Positions 41,640-50,696 of a stretch of 64,000 bases of DNA are shown piece after piece. Positions within the stretch are counted from its first letter, which is position 1. The number at the start of each line of letters is the position of its first letter. Position numbers and translations under genes: made by a program. The DNA comes from Fibrobacter succinogenes (GTDB lineage Bacteria; Fibrobacterota; Fibrobacteria; Fibrobacterales; Fibrobacteraceae). The notes under the pieces were generated by a model. That model had not been told where the DNA came from. It was given only the letters and a program-made list of their open reading frames with translations, and searched no databases. The stretch lies in NCBI GenBank assembly GCA_902776765.1, contig CACYRP010000005.1, positions 18,101-82,100 on the forward strand. Direction: 5' to 3'.

Positions 41640-43574
41640 TTAATGGGGCAACATATTGTCGTTGCGCAAAAGCGAACGCAAAACTTTGCTTGCACCGACA
41701 GCATGCGACTTCCAAGAAAGCGACAAAGAATCCGAAACATGCTCAAATGAGCCATTTTTTCCTTTATACACATCATCGGATTCCAGGCCACCAGTCAACA
41801 CAGAATCGCGGAAACCGAGATAGTAAGCGTTTTGGGTATAGAATAGTGCAGGCTGTTCGGCCGGGCGTTTTTCGGTGAGCAAATCATAACCCCAAAAATG
41901 GTTCGGAGCACGCACTTGCGCCAAATCCAGAATCGTGGGGCCAATGTCCAGCTGCGAGGCAACATCTTCGCGGATCTCAAGACCTTTAAAGAGCGAGGTA
42001 TCCGCAGAGAAAATCCCCATGAAAATTTGCGCAGCCGAAACACCAAGCGGTTGCGGCACCTTGTAATCAATGGAATCCACAGGCGTATCATGGTCACCGA
42101 GAATCACGACAACCGTACGGTCAAAATCAGGCCTTGCATAAAGCGCTTCGAAAAAGCGGCCCATTTGCGCGTCCGTATAACGTAATGCATTCTTGAAACG
42201 CACCATCGCATCTTCGGGTTTTGCAGCGTAACTGTCTGGGTAACCATAAAACGGAATATGCGTAGCAATCGTATTGGCTGCAAGGAACCAAGCACTATCC
42301 GTTGGCATAGTCTTGAGCATTTCAATCGCAAGGTCCATCCCGAGACTGTCGGACGTTCCCGGAATTTTCGAGTCCTCAATAACGCGCCAGTTGTCGCCAT
42401 AAAAGCGTTCCACAAAAGGCAAAGTATGATCAAAAACAGGGTTCGAAACCGTCATGTACGCACGATGGTAATTTGTCAGATATTCCTGGAAACCTTTGAA
42501 ATGGTTCGAAGCATAGAACGCCGGCACATCGCGATTCGGGTGCGATGGGAACCCAAGGTAAGTCGAAGTTGTTCCGCGCACGGTCGGATAACTGCCACTG
42601 AACGCATTCTTGAACCAAAGCCCGCCTACAGAAGAAGCCAATTTCCACAAGTTCGGCGCAACCGAAGTATCGCCTTCGAGCATTTTGTTCAGCACGCGAC
42701 CCTTGTAAGATTCTCCGAAAATGAACACAATGTTGTACGGCTTGGTCGCCTTGTATTCATGTTGCGGCGCATTGCGGTAGCCAGGGAATTCTGCATTTGG
42801 GCGAGCACCTGCAAAATCAGCAGGCAAAAAGGCATCGAGGTCATGGACAAGTTCATCCGTAATAGAATAACCATCACGGAAAAATTCAAAAGATTCCAAC
42901 CCAGCAATGTGCAACACAGGTGCCGTCAGCGTCCACTTTCCAAGCGTAAAGCGCCAATCGATTTTAAAGGGGAAATTCGTTATGCCACGTGCACCGACCA
43001 AGAACAAAATCAAGGGAATCACTGAAAGGACAATTCCCGAAGCTAGCATAGCCACAGGAACTTTCTTATCCGAAAGCTTTGCAATGCGCTTTTCCATCAT
43101 GGTCATGCGCTTTTGACGAATCGAATACGTCACACAAAACGCGATGCCTCCGGCTAAAATCAAGAATACAAGCCCAATCCAGAGAACCGTGCCTACGCCA
43201 TCGCCACCGAGAGTCGAAACAGTTGTCTCATCCGTAATATTCGAAACATGGAAATAAGTACGAACAAAAGAATAAGAAAGACGTTGGTGATTAAAGCGGA
43301 AAATTTCGTAGTCCGCAATCGCAAAGAAAAAATAGACGACATAAAAAACAGCTAGTGCGCGAGGACTCTTCAAAAACGTGAAGATCGAAGACATCACAAG
43401 GATGGCGCCGTATGCCATAAAAACTTGCCAAATCGTTTTGCCAGCAAACATTTCGGACATCGAAAGTCCAAGCGGATCCGGCAAAGCGTAAAACAAAACA
43501 AGCATCACCGTCTGCAACAAAAGTGCTACAGACGTAATCAATATAAACGGATTTTTCAAAAGCTGTTTAATCAT
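41640..43574 (-). CDS. LtaS-type membrane sulfatase / phosphoglycerol transferase-like protein
   Basis: ATG 43574 gives a 644-residue protein starting M-I-K-Q-L-L-K-N-P-F; earlier in-frame starts would run into the upstream gene. About five N-terminal membrane helices precede a periplasmic sulfatase-fold domain with I-V-F-I-F-G-E-S-Y, S-G-S-Y-P-T-V-R-G-T-T-S-T and V-V-I-L-G-D-H-D-T-P. This layout fits the LtaS/MdoB/EptA-like group that moves phosphoglycerol or phosphoethanolamine to envelope glycans or lipids. It lies 44 bases after the small membrane protein gene, probably as one unit. Confidence 0.85.
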   Translation of the reverse strand: MIKQLLKNPFILITSVALLLQTVMLVLFYALPDPLGLSMSEMFAGKTIWQVFMAYGAILVMSSIFTFLKSPRALAVFYVVYFFFAIADYEIFRFNHQRLSYSFVRTYFHVSNITDETTVSTLGGDGVGTVLWIGLVFLILAGGIAFCVTYSIRQKRMTMMEKRIAKLSDKKVPVAMLASGIVLSVIPLILFLVGARGITNFPFKIDWRFTLGKWTLTAPVLHIAGLESFEFFRDGYSITDELVHDLDAFLPADFAGARPNAEFPGYRNAPQHEYKATKPYNIVFIFGESYKGRVLNKMLEGDTSVAPNLWKLASSVGGLWFKNAFSGSYPTVRGTTSTYLGFPSHPNRDVPAFYASNHFKGFQEYLTNYHRAYMTVSNPVFDHTLPFVERFYGDNWRVIEDSKIPGTSDSLGMDLAIEMLKTMPTDSAWFLAANTIATHIPFYGYPDSYAAKPEDAMVRFKNALRYTDAQMGRFFEALYARPDFDRTVVVILGDHDTPVDSIDYKVPQPLGVSAAQIFMGIFSADTSLFKGLEIREDVASQLDIGPTILDLAQVRAPNHFWGYDLLTEKRPAEQPALFYTQNAYYLGFRDSVLTGGLESDDVYKGKNGSFEHVSDSLSLSWKSHAVGASKVLRSLLRNDNMLPH

Positions 43575-43618
43575 CGTAACCAACAAAAAAGAACCGAACC
43601 GAAATATACAAAAGTTCG

Positions 43619-44005
43619 TCAAAACGCGAGTGCGTTCACCCAGTAGCAAAATGCAGTTATTGCCGAGAGCGGTGTCATCACGTATTTTTCTTTTTTGCTT
43701 TTCGAAGCGAGATTGGCAAAGCAATTCATCGTCAAATAAACAGCCAAGGCAATCCCGATAATCTTCGTGACTTTATGAGAAAACCACAAGGACATATGGC
43801 CGCCGAGTTGCAAAAGCACAACGGCAAAGAAAACTTGCAAAAGCAACTGTACCGCAAGCACAATGCGCAATTTGGCCGGGAAAACTTTAAATCGACCACC
43901 CAAGGTAAACGCACCTAGCGGCGCCCCGAGAATCAAGGCAACACTCATCACTACGACGAGCATCAGTAAAACGGCACCAATTATCGCTGTCATCAAATTT
44001 TCCAA
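43619..44005 (-). CDS. Small four-helix membrane protein
   Basis: The 128-residue product has about four hydrophobic segments and a short basic stretch S-K-S-K-K-E-K. No family was recognised. It is just upstream of the LtaS-type gene and may be part of the same envelope unit. It lies 34 bases downstream of the FISUMP lipoprotein stop. Confidence 0.6.
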   Translation of the reverse strand: MENLMTAIIGAVLLMLVVVMSVALILGAPLGAFTLGGRFKVFPAKLRIVLAVQLLLQVFFAVVLLQLGGHMSLWFSHKVTKIIGIALAVYLTMNCFANLASKSKKEKYVMTPLSAITAFCYWVNALAF

Positions 44006-44039
44006 GTCTTTGTCTTTTACGTTTCAGAAAAGTAGTTTA

Positions 44040-46250
44040 CTATTCCTCGGAATTTTCTTCAGTCTTTACGCACCGAACAGAAAATCCGCGTTCCTTTTCG
44101 TTATAGTTTCGATCATTAATCGTAATATAGTTCCTACGATAATCAAAGAAGGCGTAAACGGCGATTTTTAAACCATCCGCTTCATTTGCTGTCCAGAAGT
44201 TTGCAAAAAGTCCATCATCGTCAAATTCAGTCTGGCTAAAATCAGCATGAGGGTCCGCATATTTTCCGTAATACGCGCCCGTCGGGATGACCGAGAATCC
44301 ATAAGGATCCGTCGATGCGCCATAACTCGACGTTTTCCAGCCCTTTGACGACATCAAGAGTCCCGAAGAACCATCAACCTTTTTCACATAATCCGCTAAA
44401 GTACGCCATTCCGTAGAATCTGGAACATGCCAGCCATCAGGGCAAATCCCTTGATGCGGAGATTGAATCTTTTCAGCAGCCCAAGAAATCCTATAGTACA
44501 TAGAGAAATCCATCGCAGCAGTCCACGAATATAACCTGCCTCCAACATCGCAATTCTTATCCTGATTATTGTAGCACCAGGATTCTCCAATCAAATTATC
44601 ATTTTCCTTGGTGTAATAATTCAGGTTTTCAGCCATCCACGTCTGAGTCCCGATAACGACCGTCTTGTATTCCTTGCCATCACGGGGGTCCTTCATCTTC
44701 CCGTAATTGACTTCGCTGTTCATGTAGTATTCTTTCGGATGGTCATAAGTCGTCGCCGGACGCCAGTAGCCATTGCCGCCATCGCAGATATAAATTTCAT
44801 TGCGCGGGGTCGTCATGAACTCTCCAGACCTCTTGGCAGTACAAGCTTTCTCATAAAGTTTTTCAGTGGAGAACATCAATCGCCATACTTCATTTTCACA
44901 GACGTAGTATTCGCCAAGATTCTTGCTATTGCCATTTTTCAGCTGAAGATAATCGCCATCATTTTCGTCCGTGCATGCACCAAAGCCATAAGCTTCGCCG
45001 ACAAACAGTCCCACATACTTTTCAAACGCAGGGACTTGAGGATTGATTTCTTCAAGCATTTGGCGAATACCGCTCATTCCATATTTGTAGGACATAATCC
45101 AGTCGGCCATCGCGACACGCATTTTTTCACTGTTGTCCCATGTTCCGTCTTCTTCGATATTATTAGCAATACTCGTAAGGCGGCTCAGAAAATCCGTTTC
45201 TTCCAAATCCCCCTGCAAGAGGATCGACGCGGCAAGCAACTTTGCATCATCCGAAGTTTTTCCAAAGATCGTCAAGTCTTCAAAAGAACGATTCGCACCG
45301 CCAAAACCGAAAGCCTTCATGATTTCCTGTTCTGCAGCCGCCTTTGCCGCAGGCACATTCTTATACAAGCCGCTCTTGGTATAAAGATACACCACACGTT
45401 TATAAATCAAATGCATCAGCACATTGATGTTTACGCTTTCGCGGTCTTTCAAGTCAACGATACCACGTAATGTCACGGGTGCCGTAGAATTTTCGAACAA
45501 GTTTTCGTTATAATAATTGCCATTGACCTGCAATTGGGCATATTGACTAGACAATGTTACCTTTGGAGAGGTAAAGCTACCTTGCTTGCCCGTCACTTCC
45601 CATTCAAAGTTTGTCCCCGTCAAATCCAGTTCTTCGTCGAGTTCAGACAATTTAACAGTGCTTCCCACCGCAAAAGGCCCCTTTTCGGCAACACCCTTAA
45701 AAGATTTTTTATTGATGGCAATCGTCTTTACGTTTTCTCCAGAACCGACGACACTTGAACTCGATTCAGTAACACTGCTAGAACTCGACTTTTGGGAACT
45801 GCTGGACTTGCCAACAGAGCTAGACGAAACCGTTTTCGAGGATGAGGATTTTTTATCGTCAGAATCAGACGAATTCACCTTGGAAGCCGACGAATCTCCA
45901 TTCGAAGAAGAAGACTTATTTTTAGACGACGATGAACTGTTCTTTGTATCTGAGGATTTTTTTGAAGAGGACGAAGAGGAAGACTTGCTCTTAGAATCAG
46001 AAGAAGATTTTTCAATTTTTTCCCACTTCTTTTCCACGCAACGATAGTCTATTTCATCATCTTCAACGTAGATGACATCGCCATCTCTATCGGAAGTACA
46101 CTTCCCTAAATCAAAGATGGATTCGACACTAGAACCGTCCGCAGGAACATCCTTGGAAACAGAAACAGGATCGGATGAAGAATCTTCACCGCAACCCACC
46201 AAGAGCAAAGCGGCGAAAAACGGGAGCAGGGCAAGTCTATTCTTTTTCAT
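44040..46250 (-). CDS. Lipoprotein with Fibrobacter succinogenes major paralogous domain
   Basis: The 736-residue product has a lipobox L-L-L-V-G-C-G, a long Ser/Lys/Asp-rich linker (about 70-170), a central helical region, and a C-terminal FISUMP domain (TIGR02145): D-G-x-E-Y-K-T-V-V-I-G-T-Q-T-W-M-A-E-N-L-N-Y, G-R-L-Y-S-W-T-A-A-M and I-C-P-D-G-W-H-V-P. Such proteins are abundant on Fibrobacter surfaces; their role, perhaps in adhesion or binding, is not established. This is the strongest taxonomic marker in the window. Confidence 0.9.
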   Translation of the reverse strand: MKKNRLALLPFFAALLLVGCGEDSSSDPVSVSKDVPADGSSVESIFDLGKCTSDRDGDVIYVEDDEIDYRCVEKKWEKIEKSSSDSKSKSSSSSSSKKSSDTKNSSSSSKNKSSSSNGDSSASKVNSSDSDDKKSSSSKTVSSSSVGKSSSSQKSSSSSVTESSSSVVGSGENVKTIAINKKSFKGVAEKGPFAVGSTVKLSELDEELDLTGTNFEWEVTGKQGSFTSPKVTLSSQYAQLQVNGNYYNENLFENSTAPVTLRGIVDLKDRESVNINVLMHLIYKRVVYLYTKSGLYKNVPAAKAAAEQEIMKAFGFGGANRSFEDLTIFGKTSDDAKLLAASILLQGDLEETDFLSRLTSIANNIEEDGTWDNSEKMRVAMADWIMSYKYGMSGIRQMLEEINPQVPAFEKYVGLFVGEAYGFGACTDENDGDYLQLKNGNSKNLGEYYVCENEVWRLMFSTEKLYEKACTAKRSGEFMTTPRNEIYICDGGNGYWRPATTYDHPKEYYMNSEVNYGKMKDPRDGKEYKTVVIGTQTWMAENLNYYTKENDNLIGESWCYNNQDKNCDVGGRLYSWTAAMDFSMYYRISWAAEKIQSPHQGICPDGWHVPDSTEWRTLADYVKKVDGSSGLLMSSKGWKTSSYGASTDPYGFSVIPTGAYYGKYADPHADFSQTEFDDDGLFANFWTANEADGLKIAVYAFFDYRRNYITINDRNYNEKERGFSVRCVKTEENSEE

Positions 46251-46414
46251 ATTGTCCTTAATTTGTACACCGTAATCAATATATAATTTTTCACATTAAT
46301 TTGCAATCATAGATGTTTTGTCAATGAATGATTTCTCTCAAAAATTAATTTTCCTATAATTTCGAGATAGTTTTATAATTGCGTGTTATACCCCTATAAA
46401 AAACAGGTTTAGCT

Positions 46415-48688
46415 ATGAATAAACTAATCAAATCCATCAAAACCCTAGCGTTCATCTTAGCTGTTCCAACTTTTTCTTTTGCGGGCATAGCCGATGGGGC
46501 CGCCAAATTCTTGGGCAACACGACCACTTTGGGCGAAATTCCCGATAATTTTGGCACTTACTGGAACCAGATAACCGCCGAGAACGAATGTGTTTGGGGC
46601 TATGTCGAAAAAACGCGCGGCGAATACGACTGGACCGGATGCGACCTCGCCTATAACTGGGCAAGAAAGAACAAAGCGATTTTTTCGTTTCACACCCTGT
46701 TGTGGGGTTCGCAAAATCCGCAGTGGTTAAGCAAGCTCGACGTTGACGAAACCAAAAAAGCTTGGACAGCTTGGATCGACGCCGTTAAGGAACATTATCC
46801 CGACCTCGAAATGATTGAAGTGGTCAACGAGGCCGTCAAAAACGGCAACAGCTATCATTCCAGTTTTTCCAGCAATAAACTGATTGAGGCTCTCGGCGGC
46901 GATAGCGGAAACTACGAATTCGTGGTCACGGCGTTCAAAATGGCACGTGAACGCTGGCCCAAAGCCATCCTAATTTACAATGACTACAATACAATCCAAT
47001 GGAATAAGGAGCAAGCCATAGACCTTGTTAAGAAAATCAAGGCACAAGGGGCGCCAGTTGACGCTTACGGAATGCAGTTCCACGAAACAACCGCACAAGG
47101 GAGCGGCAAACGCAAGTGCTTGCATTTCTCCGTCCTCAAACGCGCACTTAACGATGCACACGAACAAACGGGCCTTCCCATATACATTACACAATACGAT
47201 GTCGGAGACAAGGACGATAATCTTCAGAAAAAGTGCTACATAGAGCATATTCCGCTCTTGATGGAAACAGAATACGTGAAGGGCATTACCCTTTGGGGCT
47301 ACATTTACGGCAAAACTTGGTTGGAGGAGGGTAATTCCGGCCTTATTAAAGACGGTGTAGAGCGCCCGGCATTAACCTGGCTCAAGGAATATTTCAAGGA
47401 TTCGAGAGTTCGTCGCTATATGCTAGGCCTTGCCAACGGTGCAGAAAAACGTCTAGGTAATGTCATTGTCGATGGTCAATCCATTCCCGAAGATTATGAG
47501 GACTACTGGAATGAAATTACAACGGATAACGCGTGCACATGGATTGCCGTCGAAAAGGAACGCGGCAATTACGATTTTTCAAAATGCGACGCCGTTCATC
47601 AGTGGACTGTTTTAAATCGATGGGATACTCGCATGCCCTTCAAGTTCCGCAATCTGCTGAAAGGGACGCATTTGCCACATTGGCTGAATGGGCTCGACGT
47701 GAACGAAACCAAGGAAGCCATTACGGCTTGGTTTGACGCCGTTGCCAAGCATTATCCCGAAATTTACCAGATTGAAGTTGTCGATGGAGCGGTCCGTAAT
47801 AGCACAGGTCACTATCATTCCGGATTTGAAGCCAACAACAACGTAATCGAGGCTCTCGGCGGCGATGATGGCAACTACAAGTTTGTGGCCACGGCCTTCA
47901 ATATGGCTCGTAAACGCTGGCCTTATGCGACCCTGATTTACAACGATTATGACGAAATGCGTTGGGAAAACGATCCGACGGTTAATCTCATTCTGAAACT
48001 TCAAGAACAAAATGCGGCTATCGATGCATTTGGATTGCAGGCAGCAAACTGGATGATCCAAGGTTCAGACTCTGAGATAAAGTGCATTGCCGGGAGTACA
48101 ATACGGGACGGCATTCAAAAAATTTACGACAAGATAAAGATACCCTTGCTCATTACAGAATACAGCATCGATACGGATGACGACAACCTTCAGAAAGCTT
48201 GCTTTGCAGAACATATTCCCGTCTTCATGGAATCGGAATATGTTGCGGGAGTCACTCTCTGGGGCTACATTTACGGGGAAACGCCGCGGATGAACCCCAC
48301 AAATGTCGGCCTCATCAAAGATGGAAAAAATCGCCCTGCTATGGACTGGCTTGAAGAATATTTCAAAGGGCACTGGGCAGACAGCAAGAACATGTATTCT
48401 AGCGGCATTCCGACACACCCGCTAGACTCGTTGGATACAATCGCTCTGGAAAATCCAAATGCAATTGACCGAAAAATCGATAACAAGATTCGCCTAGAGC
48501 AGAACACGCTCCAGAGTTATGACGTGTTTAACGTGCAAGGCATACGCGTGGGCAAGCTCTCGGCACACAATTTTAGCGATGCCGCTGCCAAGTTCAAGTC
48601 AGCCGCCAGTGCCGCGAAATCATCCGGAATCTACTTCCTGCGCAACCGCAATACAGGAAAAATGCAAAGCGTTGGGGTCGTGAAGTAA
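46415..48688 (+). CDS. Secreted tandem GH10 (xylanase-family) protein with lost catalytic residues
   Basis: The 757-residue product has a signal peptide (cleavage near S-F-A|G) and two GH10 domains (about 25-327 and 335-651) that arose by internal duplication: both contain E-A-L-G-G-D-x-G-N-Y and L-I-Y-N-D-Y. Domain 1 keeps the acid/base Glu139 in V-V-N-E-A, but the nucleophile position reads I-T-Q260-Y-D. Domain 2 keeps the nucleophile Glu582 in I-T-E-Y-S, but the acid/base position reads V-V-D-G458-A. Domain 2 also lost the H-T-L-x-W motif (F-R-N-L-L-K). As written, neither domain has a full retaining-hydrolase pair. A sorting-type tail (V-F-N-V-Q-G-I-R-V...) ends the protein. It may be a binding pseudoenzyme. 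Confidence 0.88.
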   Translation: MNKLIKSIKTLAFILAVPTFSFAGIADGAAKFLGNTTTLGEIPDNFGTYWNQITAENECVWGYVEKTRGEYDWTGCDLAYNWARKNKAIFSFHTLLWGSQNPQWLSKLDVDETKKAWTAWIDAVKEHYPDLEMIEVVNEAVKNGNSYHSSFSSNKLIEALGGDSGNYEFVVTAFKMARERWPKAILIYNDYNTIQWNKEQAIDLVKKIKAQGAPVDAYGMQFHETTAQGSGKRKCLHFSVLKRALNDAHEQTGLPIYITQYDVGDKDDNLQKKCYIEHIPLLMETEYVKGITLWGYIYGKTWLEEGNSGLIKDGVERPALTWLKEYFKDSRVRRYMLGLANGAEKRLGNVIVDGQSIPEDYEDYWNEITTDNACTWIAVEKERGNYDFSKCDAVHQWTVLNRWDTRMPFKFRNLLKGTHLPHWLNGLDVNETKEAITAWFDAVAKHYPEIYQIEVVDGAVRNSTGHYHSGFEANNNVIEALGGDDGNYKFVATAFNMARKRWPYATLIYNDYDEMRWENDPTVNLILKLQEQNAAIDAFGLQAANWMIQGSDSEIKCIAGSTIRDGIQKIYDKIKIPLLITEYSIDTDDDNLQKACFAEHIPVFMESEYVAGVTLWGYIYGETPRMNPTNVGLIKDGKNRPAMDWLEEYFKGHWADSKNMYSSGIPTHPLDSLDTIALENPNAIDRKIDNKIRLEQNTLQSYDVFNVQGIRVGKLSAHNFSDAAAKFKSAASAAKSSGIYFLRNRNTGKMQSVGVVK

Positions 48689-48696
48689 GAAGTGTA

Positions 48697-48738
48697 GCGG
48701 GTTATGAGTCCGACGCTCTAACCGATTGAGCTCCACAC
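48697..48738 (-). pseudogene. 5'-half tRNA fragment (tRNA-Met-like)
   Basis: Read on the minus strand, GTGTGGAGCTCAATCGGTTA continues GAGCGTCGGACTCATAACCC. This is a D-arm plus anticodon loop CTCATAA (anticodon CAT). The anticodon stem no longer pairs fully and the T-arm and 3' acceptor are absent. It is a remnant, possibly left by a past rearrangement. Confidence 0.45.
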
Positions 48739-48740
48739 AT

Positions 48741-48838
48741 AAAATTTTACACAAAAAAGTTAGTCCAAAAGTCATTCAAACGCGTGTATATATAACGGTA
48801 GGGAGAGTTTCTCTATCGCTATACGGGGGCGTTCCCGA
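48741..48838 (+). promoter_or_regulatory. 98-bp leader repeat, copy C
   Basis: Gap-free match to 50221-50318 (84 of 98 bases identical by eye). It runs from AAAATTTTAC through GCGTGTATATATAA (a good -10-like stretch) and GGTAGGGAGAGTTTCTCTAT to ATACGGGGGCGTTCCCGA. It ends 8 bases before the remnant gene at 48847, and so looks like a promoter plus structured leader. Confidence 0.65.
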
Positions 48839-48846
48839 TTTATGGA

Positions 48847-49173
48847 ATGTTAAAATGGATGTATGCATTCCGCTATTTGAACCGTCTTAGGAGTCTTCCA
48901 CCCGCTCTGAATCGCGAAAAATTCGAAGGCTTGCTTGATGTTGCGAGATTAGCTAGATTCAAAAAAGAGGAACTAGAAAGGTACAGGAATAATATGAAAA
49001 TGGAATGGGATGACTACGCCGAAGAAGTGGCTTTTATCGAAGATCACCCAAATCTTGTTAAGAGCATTGAAGACAAAGCGGTAAATGCTCGCGATAATGA
49101 AATCGTGCGTATGATTAATGACGGAATGTCACTTGAAAAACTAAAGGCCTACTTAGAAGGTGCCAAACTTTAG
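48847..49173 (+). pseudogene. C-terminal remnant of a PD-(D/E)XK (Rpn-type) transposase-family gene
   Basis: The 108-residue frame begins L-K-W-M-Y-A-F-R-Y-L-N-R-L and continues with F-E-G-L-L-D-V-A-R-L-A-R-F-K-K-E-E-L-E-R-Y and M-I-N-D-G-M-S-L-E-K-L. This is the C-terminal helical part of Rpn/PD-(D/E)XK transposase-family proteins. The nuclease domain is missing, replaced upstream by the leader repeat. It could still make a short protein. Confidence 0.55.
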
Positions 49174-49343
49174 TTCGAGGTATCTTATGAGTATCAGTTA
49201 TTGTAGCACCCCAATTGTTTAAAATTTTAAATACAAGCCGTTGTAAATCGAATTTTATCCACTTTTTTTGCTCTTAGGGCTTGACTGAATCAAAACAAGT
49301 TTTTAAATATGGTTCACCGATTGAGAAATCAATCGAACCACTT

Positions 49344-49419
49344 GGGGTGGTAGCTCAATTTTGGTTAGAGCACCGGCCTGTCACGCCGGAGGTTGCGAGT
49401 TCAAGCCTCGTCTATCCCG
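49344..49419 (+). tRNA. tRNA-Asp (anticodon GTC)
   Basis: The 76-base cloverleaf has acceptor arms GGGGTGG/CTATCCC with G-U pairs, D-arm GCTC...GAGC, anticodon stem CCGGC/GCCGG with loop CTGTCAC (anticodon at 49380-49382), T-arm GCGAG/CTCGT. CCA is not encoded. Confidence 0.9.
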
Positions 49420-49426
49420 CGATAAA

Positions 49427-49457
49427 GCACTTCTCTCTGAGAAGTGCTTTTCGTTTT
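49427..49457 (+). terminator. Terminator after tRNA-Asp
   Basis: GCACTTCTC / GAGAAGTGC arms with a 3-base loop are followed by TTTTCGTTTTTT, 7 bases after the tRNA. Confidence 0.8.
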
Positions 49458-49514
49458 TTATAGCACTTTGGTGTTGAAGTAATTGCCGAAAGTCAAGCGA
49501 GTTTCCGCTCAGCC

Positions 49515-49808
49515 CTATTTCTTGTAGAGGTCGGAATGCGTCCCGGTATCTACAAGCTCTAAAATCAGGATATTTTTCTCGATTTTGTAGATTAGCAACC
49601 AGTCAGGTTCTATATGAAGCTCTCTGTGTCCGCTCCAATTCCCGATAAGTGGATGGTCTTTATATGAATCCGCAAGAGATAGGCCCTTTGCCAATATTTC
49701 AACAACATCCTTTAATTTTTGGGTGTCTTTTCCACGCTTAGTCATTCGCTTGGCAGCCTTTTTAAAACGATTGGTCGCCCGAACAATGTACTTATACGAA
49801 TTATTCAT
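49515..49808 (-). CDS. YafQ/RelE-type mRNA interferase toxin
   Basis: The 97-residue product (ATG 49808) has the YafQ-like text F-K-K-A-A-K-R-M-T-K-R-G, L-A-D-S-Y-K-D-H-P-L-I-G-N-W, G-H-R-E-L-H-I-E-P-D-W-L-L-I-Y-K-I and T-G-T-H-S-D-L-Y. It is expected to cut mRNA on the ribosome. Its start overlaps the antitoxin stop as ATGA, a classic coupled pair. Confidence 0.9.
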   Translation of the reverse strand: MNNSYKYIVRATNRFKKAAKRMTKRGKDTQKLKDVVEILAKGLSLADSYKDHPLIGNWSGHRELHIEPDWLLIYKIEKNILILELVDTGTHSDLYKK

Positions 49809-50074
49809 ATACCCAACTCGTCCCATAGCTCCTGCGGTGTTGCATACGTTTTAGCGTTAGGATCGTGTGCGAGTTCTTCGCCTTCCTTTATAGCTTCGAG
49901 GAGTTCTTTGGACGGAGGTCTTGTAACAGCAAAAGGCAAGCCGTGGTGCAAAATAGCCTGCTTCAGAAAAACAGTAAACGCCTGGGAAAGAGTCAACCCC
50001 AAGTCGTTGAAAAGTTCTGTAGCCTGAGCTTTAAGCTCTTTATCAATTCGAATATTTGTTACCACGGTGCTCAT
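49805..50074 (-). CDS. RelB/DinJ-type antitoxin
   Basis: The 89-residue product begins T-N-I-R-I-D-K-E-L-K-A-Q-A-T-E-L-F-N-D-L-G-L-T-L-S-Q-A-F-T-V-F, the ribbon-helix-helix of DinJ/RelB antitoxins, followed by a disordered toxin-wrapping tail. It should repress its own promoter through the inverted repeat at 50084-50122. Confidence 0.9.
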   Translation of the reverse strand: MSTVVTNIRIDKELKAQATELFNDLGLTLSQAFTVFLKQAILHHGLPFAVTRPPSKELLEAIKEGEELAHDPNAKTYATPQELWDELGI

Positions 50075-50083
50075 ACCCTAAAT

Positions 50084-50122
50084 ATACCACAAAAAGTTGC
50101 GTTTGTAAAGCGATTGTGGTAT
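50084..50122 (-). promoter_or_regulatory. Putative operator of the antitoxin-toxin pair
   Basis: ATACCACAA (50084-50092) and TTGTGGTAT (50114-50122) are perfect 9-base inverted arms with a 21-base spacer, starting 10 bases upstream of the antitoxin ATG. Confidence 0.7.
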
Positions 50123-50220
50123 TTACGTTGCAAAACCATCGATTTAGTCATTTTTCCAATTCCTCGAATTTTATCAAAGATAAAACAGGAATGAGCCGTA
50201 GCGTGCAGTCAGTTGGTTGC

Positions 50221-50318
50221 AAAATTTTACAGTAAAAAGCCAGTCCAAACGTCTCGTTAATGCGTGTATATATAATGGTAGGGAAAGTTTCTCTATCGCC
50301 ATACGGGGGCGTTCCCGA
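50221..50318 (+). promoter_or_regulatory. 98-bp leader repeat, copy D
   Basis: Gap-free counterpart of 48741-48838. The 3' half from GCGTGTATATATAA to GGGGGCGTTCCCGA is the best kept. It precedes the small gene at 50404 by 85 bases. Confidence 0.65.
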
Positions 50319-50403
50319 AAATCTTGAATACGTTTACATTTTCAAGATGAAAAATTATATTATGAACAAAACTTGCAAAACAAAGGTTGAAAGAGGTATA
50401 ACA

Positions 50404-50691
50404 ATGCAGTATGTATATGTCAAAGATGCCGAAGGTTATGTTTTCAAGAAGCTGAAGTCTGATGTTTGCAAGGGTGAAAAAATCATCTCGGAAAAGGCTT
50501 ACCTAAAAGCGTCAGGACTCGCTTATTACGAAAAAGAATTTGGCCATGGTGGAGCAAGGGAAAATGCCGGACGAAAGCCAAAATATTCCCAGCCCTTAAA
50601 AATCCAGATGCGGGTCACGAAAGAAGAAAAAGATTTTATCTCTTACGCACGCAAAAAAGGCTTGATTCTCGCTAATTTAATGAAAGTTTAA
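50404..50691 (+). CDS. Small basic protein with G-G-A-R-E-N-A-G-R-K motif
   Basis: ATG 50404 is chosen because AAGAGG at 50391-50396 precedes it; longer in-frame versions would read through the leader repeat. The 95-residue product has a central H-G-G-A-R-E-N-A-G-R-K-P stretch, a motif common in small DNA-associated accessory proteins, then K-I-Q-M-R-V-T-K-E-E-K-D-F-I, resembling the start of a ribbon-helix-helix-like segment. Function unknown; it looks like accessory-element cargo or a small regulator. Confidence 0.55.
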   Translation: MQYVYVKDAEGYVFKKLKSDVCKGEKIISEKAYLKASGLAYYEKEFGHGGARENAGRKPKYSQPLKIQMRVTKEEKDFISYARKKGLILANLMKV

Positions 50692-50696
50692 GAGCA

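Noticed and set aside
48697..48738. Complete tRNA-Met gene
   Set aside because: The T-arm and 3' acceptor are missing and the anticodon stem has mismatches; only a 5'-half remnant is supported.
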